Below are positions 54,033-62,886 of a DNA stretch of 64,000 nt, one piece after another. The DNA lies in contig DEJW01000005.1 of assembly GCA_002353585.1 (NCBI GenBank), positions 1,031 through 65,030 of the forward strand, in the 5' to 3' direction. The stretch is from Prevotellaceae bacterium UBA2738. Its GTDB lineage: Bacteria > Bacteroidota > Bacteroidia > Bacteroidales > Bacteroidaceae. The notes beneath the pieces are model-generated. The model was not told the origin of the DNA. It saw only the letters and a list, made by a program, of their open reading frames with translations, and ran no database searches. Each line of letters begins with the position of its first letter. Positions within the stretch are counted from its first letter, which is position 1. A program made the position numbers and the translations under genes.

Positions 54033-54407
54033 TTGGCAGTTACAGTAAAAATATCTATTGGTGCAAACGCAGACCGCGCGATACAGATGATGCGTGCCAG
54101 AAGTTTTTTGACAAAAGAATTCTCTGGTATTCGTTTCACGAAGATGGTCACTATGCCTGCCTATGACAAGCCTGACGATAAACTTTATTATTCAAACATG
54201 CTTGCCACCTTTAGCACAGAACTTGATGAGCAGTCGCTCATAATGCTACTGAAGAATGCAGAAATGGAACTCGATGATACGCCTGAATTACGTAAACGTG
54301 GCATAGTGATGATGGACCTTGACCTGTTGCAATATGGTGAAGAAAAACATCATACAGACGACTGGCAACGTACTTACGTTAAGCAACTTATGGAGGAATT
54401 AGGATAA
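54033..54407 (+). CDS. HPPK-like (FolK-type) short protein
   Basis: 124 aa. The beginning ISIGANADRAIQMM aligns with the LGSNLGDR start of 6-hydroxymethyl-dihydropterin pyrophosphokinase, and MMDLDLLQYGEE with its TLDLDILLYG metal site. The middle is much shorter than standard FolK (about 160 aa), and the Arg/His pterin contacts are not evident, so catalysis is uncertain. Start is TTG 54033, since no ATG precedes the conserved block. Lies 34 bp after prfC. Confidence 0.65.
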   Translation: MAVTVKISIGANADRAIQMMRARSFLTKEFSGIRFTKMVTMPAYDKPDDKLYYSNMLATFSTELDEQSLIMLLKNAEMELDDTPELRKRGIVMMDLDLLQYGEEKHHTDDWQRTYVKQLMEELG

Positions 54408-54426
54408 TTAATAACAGATTGGAACT

Positions 54427-55110
54427 ATAAAAAAGGCGATACACATATTTTTTTTGTTTCTCTCCTTTGTTATTATGGCTTACGGAGCAGAACCGGCATC
54501 AGTCCTTTTGGGTAAAGCAATAGAATATTATCAGGGACGAAAATACCATGAGTGTATCCTCGCCTTTGAAAATCTGCGCCGACATTATCAGCTAAACCCA
54601 CGATTTACTGCTTATCTCGGTTTTAGTTATTACAAAACGCAACAATATCCCGAAGCAATAGATTTTTTGGAGGAAAGCATTCCGTCATTAAAGGCTTATT
54701 CACCTCAAGAGCAGGCTGTATATCTATATGCTTGTGCTGAAAGCCATTTTGCTCTCACGCAATACAGTGAGGCTCTACCCTACTACACCCAAGCCTTACC
54801 TTTAATAAATGGATTGGATAAGGCTGATGTAAATTATCACATGGCTTTCTGCTATTATTTTCAGGGTACAGACAGCACGAGTGTTAATCAGACTATTCAA
54901 CACTTTACTTCAGCAAACGATATCTATAGGGAGAGCGCACGTCAGTCTGCCCTTAGTGAACTTCATACAGCCCGTTTGTCGCAAACTGAGAATATGCTAA
55001 GAGCTTTACGCAAGTCACTACCACAACAAGCTGATAGCATACCTGGTAAAGCTCCTATAGATAGTATAACTGCTAAGGTTCCAGTAGATAGTATTCCTAC
55101 TTTACCGTAA
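54427..55110 (+). CDS. Secreted TPR-repeat protein with an unusual start
   Basis: About 218-227 aa. TPR-like helices: LGKAIEYYQGRKYHECILAF, RFTAYLGFSYYKTQQYPEAIDFL, YACAESHFALTQYSEALPYY. A proper signal peptide (KKAIHIFFLFLSFVIMAYGA) requires starting at or near 54427, where the codon before the two Lys is ATA, not ATG. The usual alternative TTG at 54454 would lose the basic n-region. The C-terminus repeats I/VDSI-type units. It converges with the esterase gene, overlapping by 14 bp. Confidence 0.68.
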   Translation: MKKAIHIFFLFLSFVIMAYGAEPASVLLGKAIEYYQGRKYHECILAFENLRRHYQLNPRFTAYLGFSYYKTQQYPEAIDFLEESIPSLKAYSPQEQAVYLYACAESHFALTQYSEALPYYTQALPLINGLDKADVNYHMAFCYYFQGTDSTSVNQTIQHFTSANDIYRESARQSALSELHTARLSQTENMLRALRKSLPQQADSIPGKAPIDSITAKVPVDSIPTLP

Positions 55111-56077
55111 CCCCGCAATACTTGATAAGTTTTACTTTCTTACCCTTGGCTATTACAGGCTTCTGCCAAGTGCCGTCAAGTATTAGAATCTGAGTCTTCT
55201 TGCCCATAGGTGTAGCATCTACAGCCTCTTGAAGAGTGAGGTAATTGCCCCTACCTTTAGCTGATACCACATAATCATAATGACGAACAAATGGAGCCAG
55301 TTGAGGACAAACCTTTGCCATTTCATCAACAAGCAGAGAAGCCATAAGTCGTGCGCCATAAACATTATAATGGGTGTTATCCTTACCATTATACTTTATC
55401 ATGTGCAAATCGCGTGAACCCTCAACGCCGAGACTATTCTCAAGGTCGGTAGAAATCTTGTTGGCATCAATATAAGGTACATTAAATTCCTTAGCTATCT
55501 GCTGTGGCACGCGAGCGTAGTCGCCATGAGTGTCAACAAGTGTATCGCTATTGACCTTTTCATTACCATTATACTTATCGCGATTAACGCTTCTAAGCGC
55601 TTCATCATCAATCTCCTCCTTTGTCTTAGCATTAAAGAAATTACGACGCGCAACACAATTCATTACGATTGGTGTTACACCCTTTTCCTTTGCAGCACGA
55701 ATGAACATACGATAGTTGTCGGCAAACTCTTGCCAAGGACGAGTGTAGCGAAGGCTGTCAGTACGTTTTTCGTCATTATGACCAAACTGAATCACAAGGT
55801 AATCGCCAGGCTGCATCTTATCCAACACCTTCTGCCAACGTCCTTCGTTGATGAATGACTTAGAAGAACGACCGTTTATTGCGTGGTTGTCTATCTTCAC
55901 ATTCTCAGTAAAGAATCCTTGAAGCACCATACCCCATCCTCTCTCTTCTGGGGCTTTCTTCATATTCTTATCAGCCATAGTTGAGTCACCAATCATGTAG
56001 ATGGTGAATTGTTTGTTGGATGAGGTGAGCATAAACGTCATAGCCATCACCAATACAAGGCTCATAATCTTTCTCAT
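55097..56077 (-). CDS. Rhamnogalacturonan acetylesterase-like SGNH hydrolase with a pectin methylesterase stub
   Basis: 326-aa secreted CE12-type esterase: signal peptide, then block I IGDSTMAD, GHND in the LVIQFGHNDEKR block, and DNTHYN with the catalytic Asp/His. It likely deacetylates pectic polysaccharide. The last ~58 residues (VVSAKGRGNYLTLQEAVDA onward) match the first strands of a CE8 pectin methylesterase and then stop, so the second enzyme domain is cut off. TTG 56083 is less likely than ATG 56077. Its 3' end overlaps the TPR gene. Confidence 0.83.
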   Translation of the reverse strand: MRKIMSLVLVMAMTFMLTSSNKQFTIYMIGDSTMADKNMKKAPEERGWGMVLQGFFTENVKIDNHAINGRSSKSFINEGRWQKVLDKMQPGDYLVIQFGHNDEKRTDSLRYTRPWQEFADNYRMFIRAAKEKGVTPIVMNCVARRNFFNAKTKEEIDDEALRSVNRDKYNGNEKVNSDTLVDTHGDYARVPQQIAKEFNVPYIDANKISTDLENSLGVEGSRDLHMIKYNGKDNTHYNVYGARLMASLLVDEMAKVCPQLAPFVRHYDYVVSAKGRGNYLTLQEAVDATPMGKKTQILILDGTWQKPVIAKGKKVKLIKYCGVTVK

Positions 56078-56101
56078 AGTCAATAGAATTATGTTGTTTG
56101 T

Positions 56102-57505
56102 TTAACCTTTTATCTTTTCCAGCAGTTCCTGTGGAGTTAACAGTTGCTGTTCACCAGTTGTCATATTCTTCAGCGTAACCTTACCTTCCTTGATTTCGTT
56201 GTCACCAGCAAGTGCAACATAAGGAATGTTGAGAGCGTTGGCATATGACATCTGTTTTTTCATCTTGGCTGATTCAGCGTAGATTTCGGTACGAATGCCA
56301 GCCTTACGTGCCTTTTGAGCTATAGGCATACAATAAGCTGTCTCTGCCTCACCAAAGTTGATGAAAAGCAGTTGGGTACCTGTGATAGTCTCCTTAGGAT
56401 AGAGGTCGAGTTGGTTGAGCACATCATATATACGGTCAGCACCAAATGAAATACCTACACCACTAAGACCAGGCATTCCAAATATACCTGTGAGGTTATC
56501 GTAACGGCCACCACCAGTTATGCTGCCAATCTGTACATCAAGAGCCTTAACCTCGAAGATAGCACCAGTATAGTAATTCAGTCCACGGGCAAGGGTAAGG
56601 TCGAGTTGCACCATAGCACTACCCCATCCTTCTCTTTCAGGCAGAGTGTCAACACCATTAGTGTTAAGTGCTCCGAGGTGGTCAAGGATGTAACGCATCT
56701 CTTCCACTCCCTTCATACCTATTTCAGACTCGCTCAGCACACTTGCTATTGTGTCGAGTTTCTGGGCATTAGTGCCTTCTAACTTAATTATAGGCTGTAG
56801 TTTTGCAATTGCATCTTCTGAAATACCATCAGCACGAAGTTCGTCATTAACTGCATCCAGTCCTATCTTATCAAGTTTGTCTATAGCAACGGTAATGTCA
56901 ACAATCTTGTCGGCCTCGCCTATTACCTCAGCAATACCAGTAAGAATCTTACGATTGTTAATCTTTATCTGTACGCGAACGCCGAAAGATGTAAAGATAT
57001 CATCTGTTATCTGCATGAGGTCGACCTCGTTGAGCAGAGAGTCAGAGCCAACAACATCGACATCACACTGATAGAACTCACGATAACGTCCTTTCTGTGG
57101 ACGGTCAGCACGCCATACGGGTTGTATCTGGTAGCGTTTGAAAGGCAACTGCAATTCCTCACGATGTTGCACCACATAACGAGCAAATGGCACGGTGAGG
57201 TCGTAACGAAGTCCCTTCTCGCAGAATTTGGAAGCCAATTTGAGTGTGCTGGTATTAGCCACCTCATCAGCTGTCATACCATGCAGGAAATCACCTGAGT
57301 TAAGTATCTTAAACAAGAGTTTGTCACCTTCTTCGCCATACTTACCCATGAGAGTAGAAAGGTTCTCCTGTGCAGGTGTCTCTATCTGACGGAATCCGTA
57401 GAGTTCAAACACCTTGCGAACAGTATTAAAGATGTAGTTGCGCTTTGCCATCTCCAATGGTCCAAAGTCGCGTGTTCCTTTAGGTATGCTTGGTTTTTGT
57501 GCCAT
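56102..57505 (-). CDS. hisS: Histidine--tRNA ligase
   Basis: Charges tRNA-His. 467 aa, class II synthetase. N-terminal [12 protein letters not shown], motif 2 with the family's [19 protein letters not shown], the histidine-specific [15 protein letters not shown], and motif 3 [15 protein letters not shown]. The C-terminal anticodon-binding domain is present. It begins at the base next to the purA stop, so the two genes are translated from one message. Confidence 0.95.
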   Translation of the reverse strand: MAQKPSIPKGTRDFGPLEMAKRNYIFNTVRKVFELYGFRQIETPAQENLSTLMGKYGEEGDKLLFKILNSGDFLHGMTADEVANTSTLKLASKFCEKGLRYDLTVPFARYVVQHREELQLPFKRYQIQPVWRADRPQKGRYREFYQCDVDVVGSDSLLNEVDLMQITDDIFTSFGVRVQIKINNRKILTGIAEVIGEADKIVDITVAIDKLDKIGLDAVNDELRADGISEDAIAKLQPIIKLEGTNAQKLDTIASVLSESEIGMKGVEEMRYILDHLGALNTNGVDTLPEREGWGSAMVQLDLTLARGLNYYTGAIFEVKALDVQIGSITGGGRYDNLTGIFGMPGLSGVGISFGADRIYDVLNQLDLYPKETITGTQLLFINFGEAETAYCMPIAQKARKAGIRTEIYAESAKMKKQMSYANALNIPYVALAGDNEIKEGKVTLKNMTTGEQQLLTPQELLEKIKG

Positions 57506-58777
57506 TTATTTTCTTACGATTGTTTGTTCACGGTCAGGACCGATAGAAATGATAGTGATAGGAGTCTCGAGTTGTTCCTCAAGGAACTTGATGTAGTTCT
57601 TGAATGCCTCGGGGAACTGTTCCTCGCTGGTGAACTTAGTCATATCGGTTTGCCAACCAGGCAACTCCTTATATACAGGCTCTATGCCACTCTCTATGTC
57701 ATAAGGGAAATCAGGTGTCTCTACACCATTCACCTTATATGCTACACAAGCCTTGATGGTCGCAAAAGTGTCAAGTACGTCACTCTTCATCATGATGAGT
57801 TGTGTAACACCATTCACCATGATAGAATAGCGTAATGCTACGAGATCAATCCATCCACAACGACGCTCACGACCTGTAACGGCACCATACTCATGACCTA
57901 TATCGCGCATCTTCTTGCCTGTCTCGTCAAAGAGTTCTGTAGGGAAAGGACCGGCTCCAACACGTGTGCAGTAAGCCTTCATGATGCCATAAACCTCACC
58001 AATCTTGTTTGGACCGAGTCCGAGACCAGTACAAGCACCTGCACAGATGGTGTTAGAAGATGTTACGAAAGGATAAGAACCAAAATCAACATCGAGCATG
58101 GTGCCCTGAGCACCCTCGCAGAGAACTGATTTACCTGACTTGAGAGCTTTGTTGATAGCGTGTTCTGAGTCAACCAACTGGAACTGACGCAGGTATTCGA
58201 TACCCTCCATCCAGTGTTTCTCTATATCAGTGATGTCGTAATCTGTATAGCCCATAGCTTTGAGAGTTTCCTCATGCTTTGCTTTATGAGCAGCATACTT
58301 TTCATCAAAGTTGTTGAGGATATCACCAACACGCAGACCTGTACGAGCTATCTTATCTGAATAAGTAGGACCGATACCCTTACCTGTAGTGCCAACCTTA
58401 TTCTTACCCTTTGAAGCTTCTATTGCAGCATCGAGCACGCGGTGAGTAGGCATAATGAGGTGAGCCTTCTTAGATATGCACAGACGTGATTTAAGGTCGT
58501 GACCTGACTTCTCCAAATCTTTAGCTTCATCCATAAACAGGTCTGGAGCGAGCACTACACCATTACCTATGATATTCACCTTACCACCCTGGAATATACC
58601 AGAAGGAATAGAACGGAGAACATATTTCTCGCCATTAAACTCCAGTGTGTGACCAGCATTAGGACCACCCTGGAAACGAGCAATTATATCATACTTTGGC
58701 GTGAGCACGTCAACAACCTTGCCTTTACCTTCGTCGCCCCACTGCAAGCCGAGGAGCACATCTACTTTTCCTGTCAT
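57506..58777 (-). CDS. purA: Adenylosuccinate synthetase
   Basis: Converts IMP to adenylosuccinate in AMP synthesis using GTP. 423 aa. P-loop-like GLQWGDEGKGKVVD (10-23), NAGHTLEF (His), GTTGKGIGPTYSDK, and CEGAQGTMLDVDFGSYPFVT are all conserved. Upstream of hisS in a zero-spacing pair. Confidence 0.96.
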   Translation of the reverse strand: MTGKVDVLLGLQWGDEGKGKVVDVLTPKYDIIARFQGGPNAGHTLEFNGEKYVLRSIPSGIFQGGKVNIIGNGVVLAPDLFMDEAKDLEKSGHDLKSRLCISKKAHLIMPTHRVLDAAIEASKGKNKVGTTGKGIGPTYSDKIARTGLRVGDILNNFDEKYAAHKAKHEETLKAMGYTDYDITDIEKHWMEGIEYLRQFQLVDSEHAINKALKSGKSVLCEGAQGTMLDVDFGSYPFVTSSNTICAGACTGLGLGPNKIGEVYGIMKAYCTRVGAGPFPTELFDETGKKMRDIGHEYGAVTGRERRCGWIDLVALRYSIMVNGVTQLIMMKSDVLDTFATIKACVAYKVNGVETPDFPYDIESGIEPVYKELPGWQTDMTKFTSEEQFPEAFKNYIKFLEEQLETPITIISIGPDREQTIVRK

Positions 58778-58846
58778 ATATTTATTTTGTTTTAGTTTTA
58801 TATTCTATTATTTCAGACTTATACAAATTATAGCATGTTACTACAA

Positions 58847-60538
58847 CTAATCTTGAGAATGACGTGAGCATTCTGCTGCTGCCTGAACAACGTTGATTAT
58901 ATAGTCACCAAGTTTTTCACACTCGTTAATAAAGTCTGTGTAATATACACCTAACTGATAAGAGTACTGACCATTACCTATATCGGTAAGGTTCTGTCCC
59001 TTGAGGTGTGAACGATAGTTATTTATCTCATTCTCTATATTTCTTGATTTGGTGTATGATATTCCCTGAGCATCAGGATGAGCCACCATCTTCACCATTT
59101 CAGTCATAGCACTGTCAACGAGTACGAGCATAGAGTTCAGATGTTCCATCTGGTCTGCAGTAAACTGCTCTTTCACATTCTTGCGACGACGGTTAAGGGT
59201 TCGCGCAAGATTATAGAGTGAATCGCCAATTGACTCCAATTCATCAATCTGGCGCATCATACGCTGTATGCGTCCCTTAGACTCATCAGACAGCCTACCC
59301 TCGCTCACCTTATTGAGATAGTTGGCTATCTCCACTTCCATATTATCGGTGATATTTTCATATTTCTCTATACGAGAGAATTTTTTGGTAAACTCATCAT
59401 CCTTCTCCACTTTCATTATGTCAACCACAAGACCAAACATCTTGTAGCAACGTTCAGCAAAGTTGTTGATTTCTTTTTTTGCCTCAAGAATTGAGAGCTC
59501 GGCAGTAGAAAGAAGACCTGCTGAAATGAAACGCAAGCGATATTCCTCGTCCTGTTCCTTCTGTGGCAATACTGCACATACGAACTTCTCTATCTGAGGA
59601 ACGAACCATATGAGCAGCAAGGTGTTGAGGACATTGAATGCCGTGTGGAATGCTGACAGCTTGTACATATCGTTACCGGTATGCATTACGTCAACTGCAA
59701 ACCAATCTACAGCACGACAAGCTGGATAGAAAACTATCAATACTGCAACCACGCCAAACACATTGAAGAACATGTGTGCAAGAGCAGCGCGGCGAGCCTG
59801 TGTGTTTGCTGCCAGTGACGCCATGAATGCCGTTATCGTAGTACCTATATTCTGACCCATGGCGAGAGCTGCAGCCTGTTCAAAGCCGAAGCCAGGGATA
59901 TGCATATCAAAGAGCATCAAGGTGATAGCCATCGTAGCAGCAGAAGCCTGAACTATCATGGTTACCAATGCACCAACAAACACAAACAGCAGTATGGTAA
60001 AGAAGCTGTCACCAGGAATAGTGGCAAGCATATTAGCCGTTATGGTACCAATATCCAGACTTGTTGCAGCCTGCTGCAGGAAGGCAAGTCCCATAAAGAG
60101 GAACGAGAATCCGAACAGGAACTCACCGATACTCTTCTTGCTCGACTTACTCGAGAATATCAGCGGCATACCGATGGCAAGCAAAGGAATGGCGAACGCA
60201 GCTATGTCAACCTTAAAACCTATGGCTGATATTACCCATGCCGTAACCGTAGTACCGATATTGGCACCCATTATGACACCTATAGCCTGTGCAAGGTTCA
60301 TCAGTCCGGCATTCACAAAGCTTACGACCATTACGGTGGTAGCCGATGACGACTGTATAATAGCCGTTATTATGATACCAGTAATGACGCCCATAAAGCG
60401 GTTATTGGTCATAGCCGCAAGAATGGCGCGCAACTTACTACCTGCAAACTTCTCCAATCCCTCACTCATTATCTTCATTCCGTATAGGAACAAGGCGAGC
60501 GAGCCTAACAGGGAGAATAGGTTGATGATCGTATCCAT
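58847..60538 (-). CDS. Na+/phosphate cotransporter family protein (NptA/PhoU-like)
   Basis: 563-aa membrane protein. Two inverted Na/Pi repeats (IIQSSSATTVMVVSFVNAG and VQASAATMAITLMLF with the QSS/QAS motif) form the transport core, with about eight hydrophobic segments in residues 1-330. A C-terminal PhoU-like helical region (about 350-550) is appended. ATG at 60538 is used; a TTG two codons earlier is unlikely. Confidence 0.87.
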   Translation of the reverse strand: MDTIINLFSLLGSLALFLYGMKIMSEGLEKFAGSKLRAILAAMTNNRFMGVITGIIITAIIQSSSATTVMVVSFVNAGLMNLAQAIGVIMGANIGTTVTAWVISAIGFKVDIAAFAIPLLAIGMPLIFSSKSSKKSIGEFLFGFSFLFMGLAFLQQAATSLDIGTITANMLATIPGDSFFTILLFVFVGALVTMIVQASAATMAITLMLFDMHIPGFGFEQAAALAMGQNIGTTITAFMASLAANTQARRAALAHMFFNVFGVVAVLIVFYPACRAVDWFAVDVMHTGNDMYKLSAFHTAFNVLNTLLLIWFVPQIEKFVCAVLPQKEQDEEYRLRFISAGLLSTAELSILEAKKEINNFAERCYKMFGLVVDIMKVEKDDEFTKKFSRIEKYENITDNMEVEIANYLNKVSEGRLSDESKGRIQRMMRQIDELESIGDSLYNLARTLNRRRKNVKEQFTADQMEHLNSMLVLVDSAMTEMVKMVAHPDAQGISYTKSRNIENEINNYRSHLKGQNLTDIGNGQYSYQLGVYYTDFINECEKLGDYIINVVQAAAECSRHSQD

Positions 60539-60577
60539 GAACAACTCTTTGAACTGTTATACTTTTTAACTCTTGAA

Positions 60578-61456
60578 CTATTTATAGTATTCTTTCTTGC
60601 CTGCAGCCAGAGTATTCTTCATCAGCGAGCAGATTGTCATAGGTCCTACTCCGCCTGGTACAGGTGTGATAAACGAACACTTAGGTGCTACATTCTCGAA
60701 ATCCACATCACCAGAGAGACGGAAACCACTCTTGCGAGTAGCGTCAGGCACTCTTGTAGTACCTACATCTACTATTACGGCACCATCCTTCACCATATCA
60801 GCGGTTACAAAGGCTGGTCGTCCTATTGCCGCTATGATAATGTCAGCCTCGCGACATTCCTTCTTCAGGTCGGCAGAACGTGAGTGACACACCGTAACGG
60901 TAGCATCACCATATTGCTTCTGCATCATCAGTTGAGCCATAGGCTTACCTACGATATTAGAACGTCCGAGTATCACGCATTTCTTGCCACTCGTCTCTAT
61001 ATTGTAACGCTTCAGCAGGGTTATGATACCCAAAGGAGTGGCTGAGATGAAGCAAGGCAGACCGATAGCCATTCGTCCCACGTTGATAGGATGGAAACCG
61101 TCCACATCCTTACGATAGTCTATTGCCTCAATGATTTTCTGCTCATTGATATGCTTGGGCAGAGGCAACTGAACGATGAATCCGTCAACATCATCATCCT
61201 TGTTTAACTTATCTACACAAGTCAGAAGTTCCTCTTCGGTAATATTGTCCTCAAAACGGATGAGCGTTGATTTGAATCCACACGCCTCACAAGCCAGAAC
61301 CTTGTTCTTGACGTATGTCTCTGAGCCTCCGTCATGACCTACGAGTACAGCAGCCAGATGTGGTTGCTTACCACCCTTAGCCATTATTTCCTTCACCTCT
61401 TCAGCAATCTCCGCCTTTATGGCTGTTGCTGTTGCTTTACCATCAATGAGCTTCAT
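60578..61456 (-). CDS. folD: Bifunctional methylenetetrahydrofolate dehydrogenase / cyclohydrolase
   Basis: Interconverts methylene-, methenyl- and formyl-THF with NADP. 292 aa. The catalytic Tyr48-xxx-Lys52 (YVKNK), [11 protein letters not shown], the NADP motif [13 protein letters not shown], and PGGVGPMT near the C-terminus are present. Followed by the Na/Pi transporter; preceded by ffh after 45 bp. Confidence 0.95.
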   Translation of the reverse strand: MKLIDGKATATAIKAEIAEEVKEIMAKGGKQPHLAAVLVGHDGGSETYVKNKVLACEACGFKSTLIRFEDNITEEELLTCVDKLNKDDDVDGFIVQLPLPKHINEQKIIEAIDYRKDVDGFHPINVGRMAIGLPCFISATPLGIITLLKRYNIETSGKKCVILGRSNIVGKPMAQLMMQKQYGDATVTVCHSRSADLKKECREADIIIAAIGRPAFVTADMVKDGAVIVDVGTTRVPDATRKSGFRLSGDVDFENVAPKCSFITPVPGGVGPMTICSLMKNTLAAGKKEYYK

Positions 61457-61501
61457 AGTGACAATTTTAATATTTATCCTTACTAATCTTAATTTGCTTG
61501 A

Positions 61502-62878
61502 TTACAGTTTAGGCATTCCACCCATCATACCAGGCATTCCGCCTTTCATACCCTTCATCATACCAGCCATCTTCATCATGTTCGCCATCTTGTTGCCTTG
61601 GAACATACGCATCATCTTGCGCATCTGGTCAAACTGCTTTATCAGTCGGTTTACCTCCTGAATATCAGTACCTGAACCTTTGGCAATACGTTGTTTACGT
61701 GACAGGTTGAGTATTTCCGGGTTCTGACGCTCTTTAGGTGTCATAGACTGAATGATAGCCTCTATACCCTTGAAGGCATCGTCAGGAATGTCCACATCCT
61801 TTATTGCTTTGCCTACTCCTGGAATCATGCCAGCCAGATCCTTGATGTTACCCATCTTCTTTATTTGCTGTATCTGTCCAAGGAAATCGTCAAAGTCAAA
61901 CTTATTCTTAGCAATCTTCTTCTGCAGACGCTTAGCCTCTTCAAGGTCAAACTGCTCCTGAGCGCGTTCAACGAGTGATACAACATCGCCCATACCGAGT
62001 ATTCTGTCTGCCATACGGTCTGGGTGGAACACGTCGAGTGCTTCCATCTTCTCGCCCGTACCGATGAACTTGATAGGCTTAGTAACAACAGTACGTATAG
62101 AGAGAGCCGCACCGCCGCGAGTGTCACCATCGAGTTTGGTGAGTATCACACCGTCTATCTCCAGTCGCTCGTTGAATATCTTAGCTGTATTGACAGCATC
62201 CTGACCAGTCATTGAATCGACTACGAGAAGTGTCTCGTTAGGATTGGTCGCCTTCTTGATATTCTCAGCCTGCTGCATGAGTTCCTCGTCAATAGACTGA
62301 CGACCAGCGGTATCAATGATTACTACATCGTAAGCCTTCGCCTTCGCCTCCTGAATAGCGTTGAGAGCCACCTTTACAGGGTCTGTCGCGCCCTGTTCTA
62401 TGTAGCAAGGCACCTCCACTTGATCAGCCAGCACCTTCAACTGCTCCATAGCAGCAGGACGGAAGGTGTCACAGGCTGCAAGAAGAGGCTTCTTGTGTAG
62501 TTTATTCTTCAGGTAGAGAGCCAGTTTGCCTGACATAGTGGTCTTACCAGCACCATTCAGACCCGCCATCATTATTACGGCAGGGTGTCCGCTAACCTTC
62601 AGTTCCTCAGCTGTTCCACCCATCAGTTCTGCCAGTTCGTCGTGAACCAGCTTCACCATGAGTTGTCCTGGCTTGATGGCTGTCAGCACATTCATTCCCA
62701 GAGCCTTCTGCTTTACGGTATCTGTGAATGTCTTGGCTACCTTATAGTTTACGTCGGCGTCAAGCAGCGCTCTGCGTACGTCTTTTAATGTTTCAGCAAC
62801 ATTTATCTCGGTGATTTTTCCTTCACCTTTGAGTATCTTAAACGAACGTTCAAGTCTATCTGATAGATTTTCAAACAT
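61502..62878 (-). CDS. ffh: Signal recognition particle protein Ffh
   Basis: SRP54 GTPase that targets nascent membrane proteins. 458 aa: N domain, then G domain (G1 GLNGAGKTTMSGKLA, DTAGRQ, TKLDGDTRGGAAL), and a Met-rich M domain ending MMKMAGMMKGMKGG. Full length. Follows rfbB on the minus strand after 8 bp. Confidence 0.96.
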   Translation of the reverse strand: MFENLSDRLERSFKILKGEGKITEINVAETLKDVRRALLDADVNYKVAKTFTDTVKQKALGMNVLTAIKPGQLMVKLVHDELAELMGGTAEELKVSGHPAVIMMAGLNGAGKTTMSGKLALYLKNKLHKKPLLAACDTFRPAAMEQLKVLADQVEVPCYIEQGATDPVKVALNAIQEAKAKAYDVVIIDTAGRQSIDEELMQQAENIKKATNPNETLLVVDSMTGQDAVNTAKIFNERLEIDGVILTKLDGDTRGGAALSIRTVVTKPIKFIGTGEKMEALDVFHPDRMADRILGMGDVVSLVERAQEQFDLEEAKRLQKKIAKNKFDFDDFLGQIQQIKKMGNIKDLAGMIPGVGKAIKDVDIPDDAFKGIEAIIQSMTPKERQNPEILNLSRKQRIAKGSGTDIQEVNRLIKQFDQMRKMMRMFQGNKMANMMKMAGMMKGMKGGMPGMMGGMPKL

Positions 62879-62886
62879 ATTGTGTT

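Noticed and set aside
55097..55280. Separate pectin methylesterase gene
   Set aside because: The CE8-like part is in frame with the CE12 esterase, has no own start and lacks its catalytic residues.
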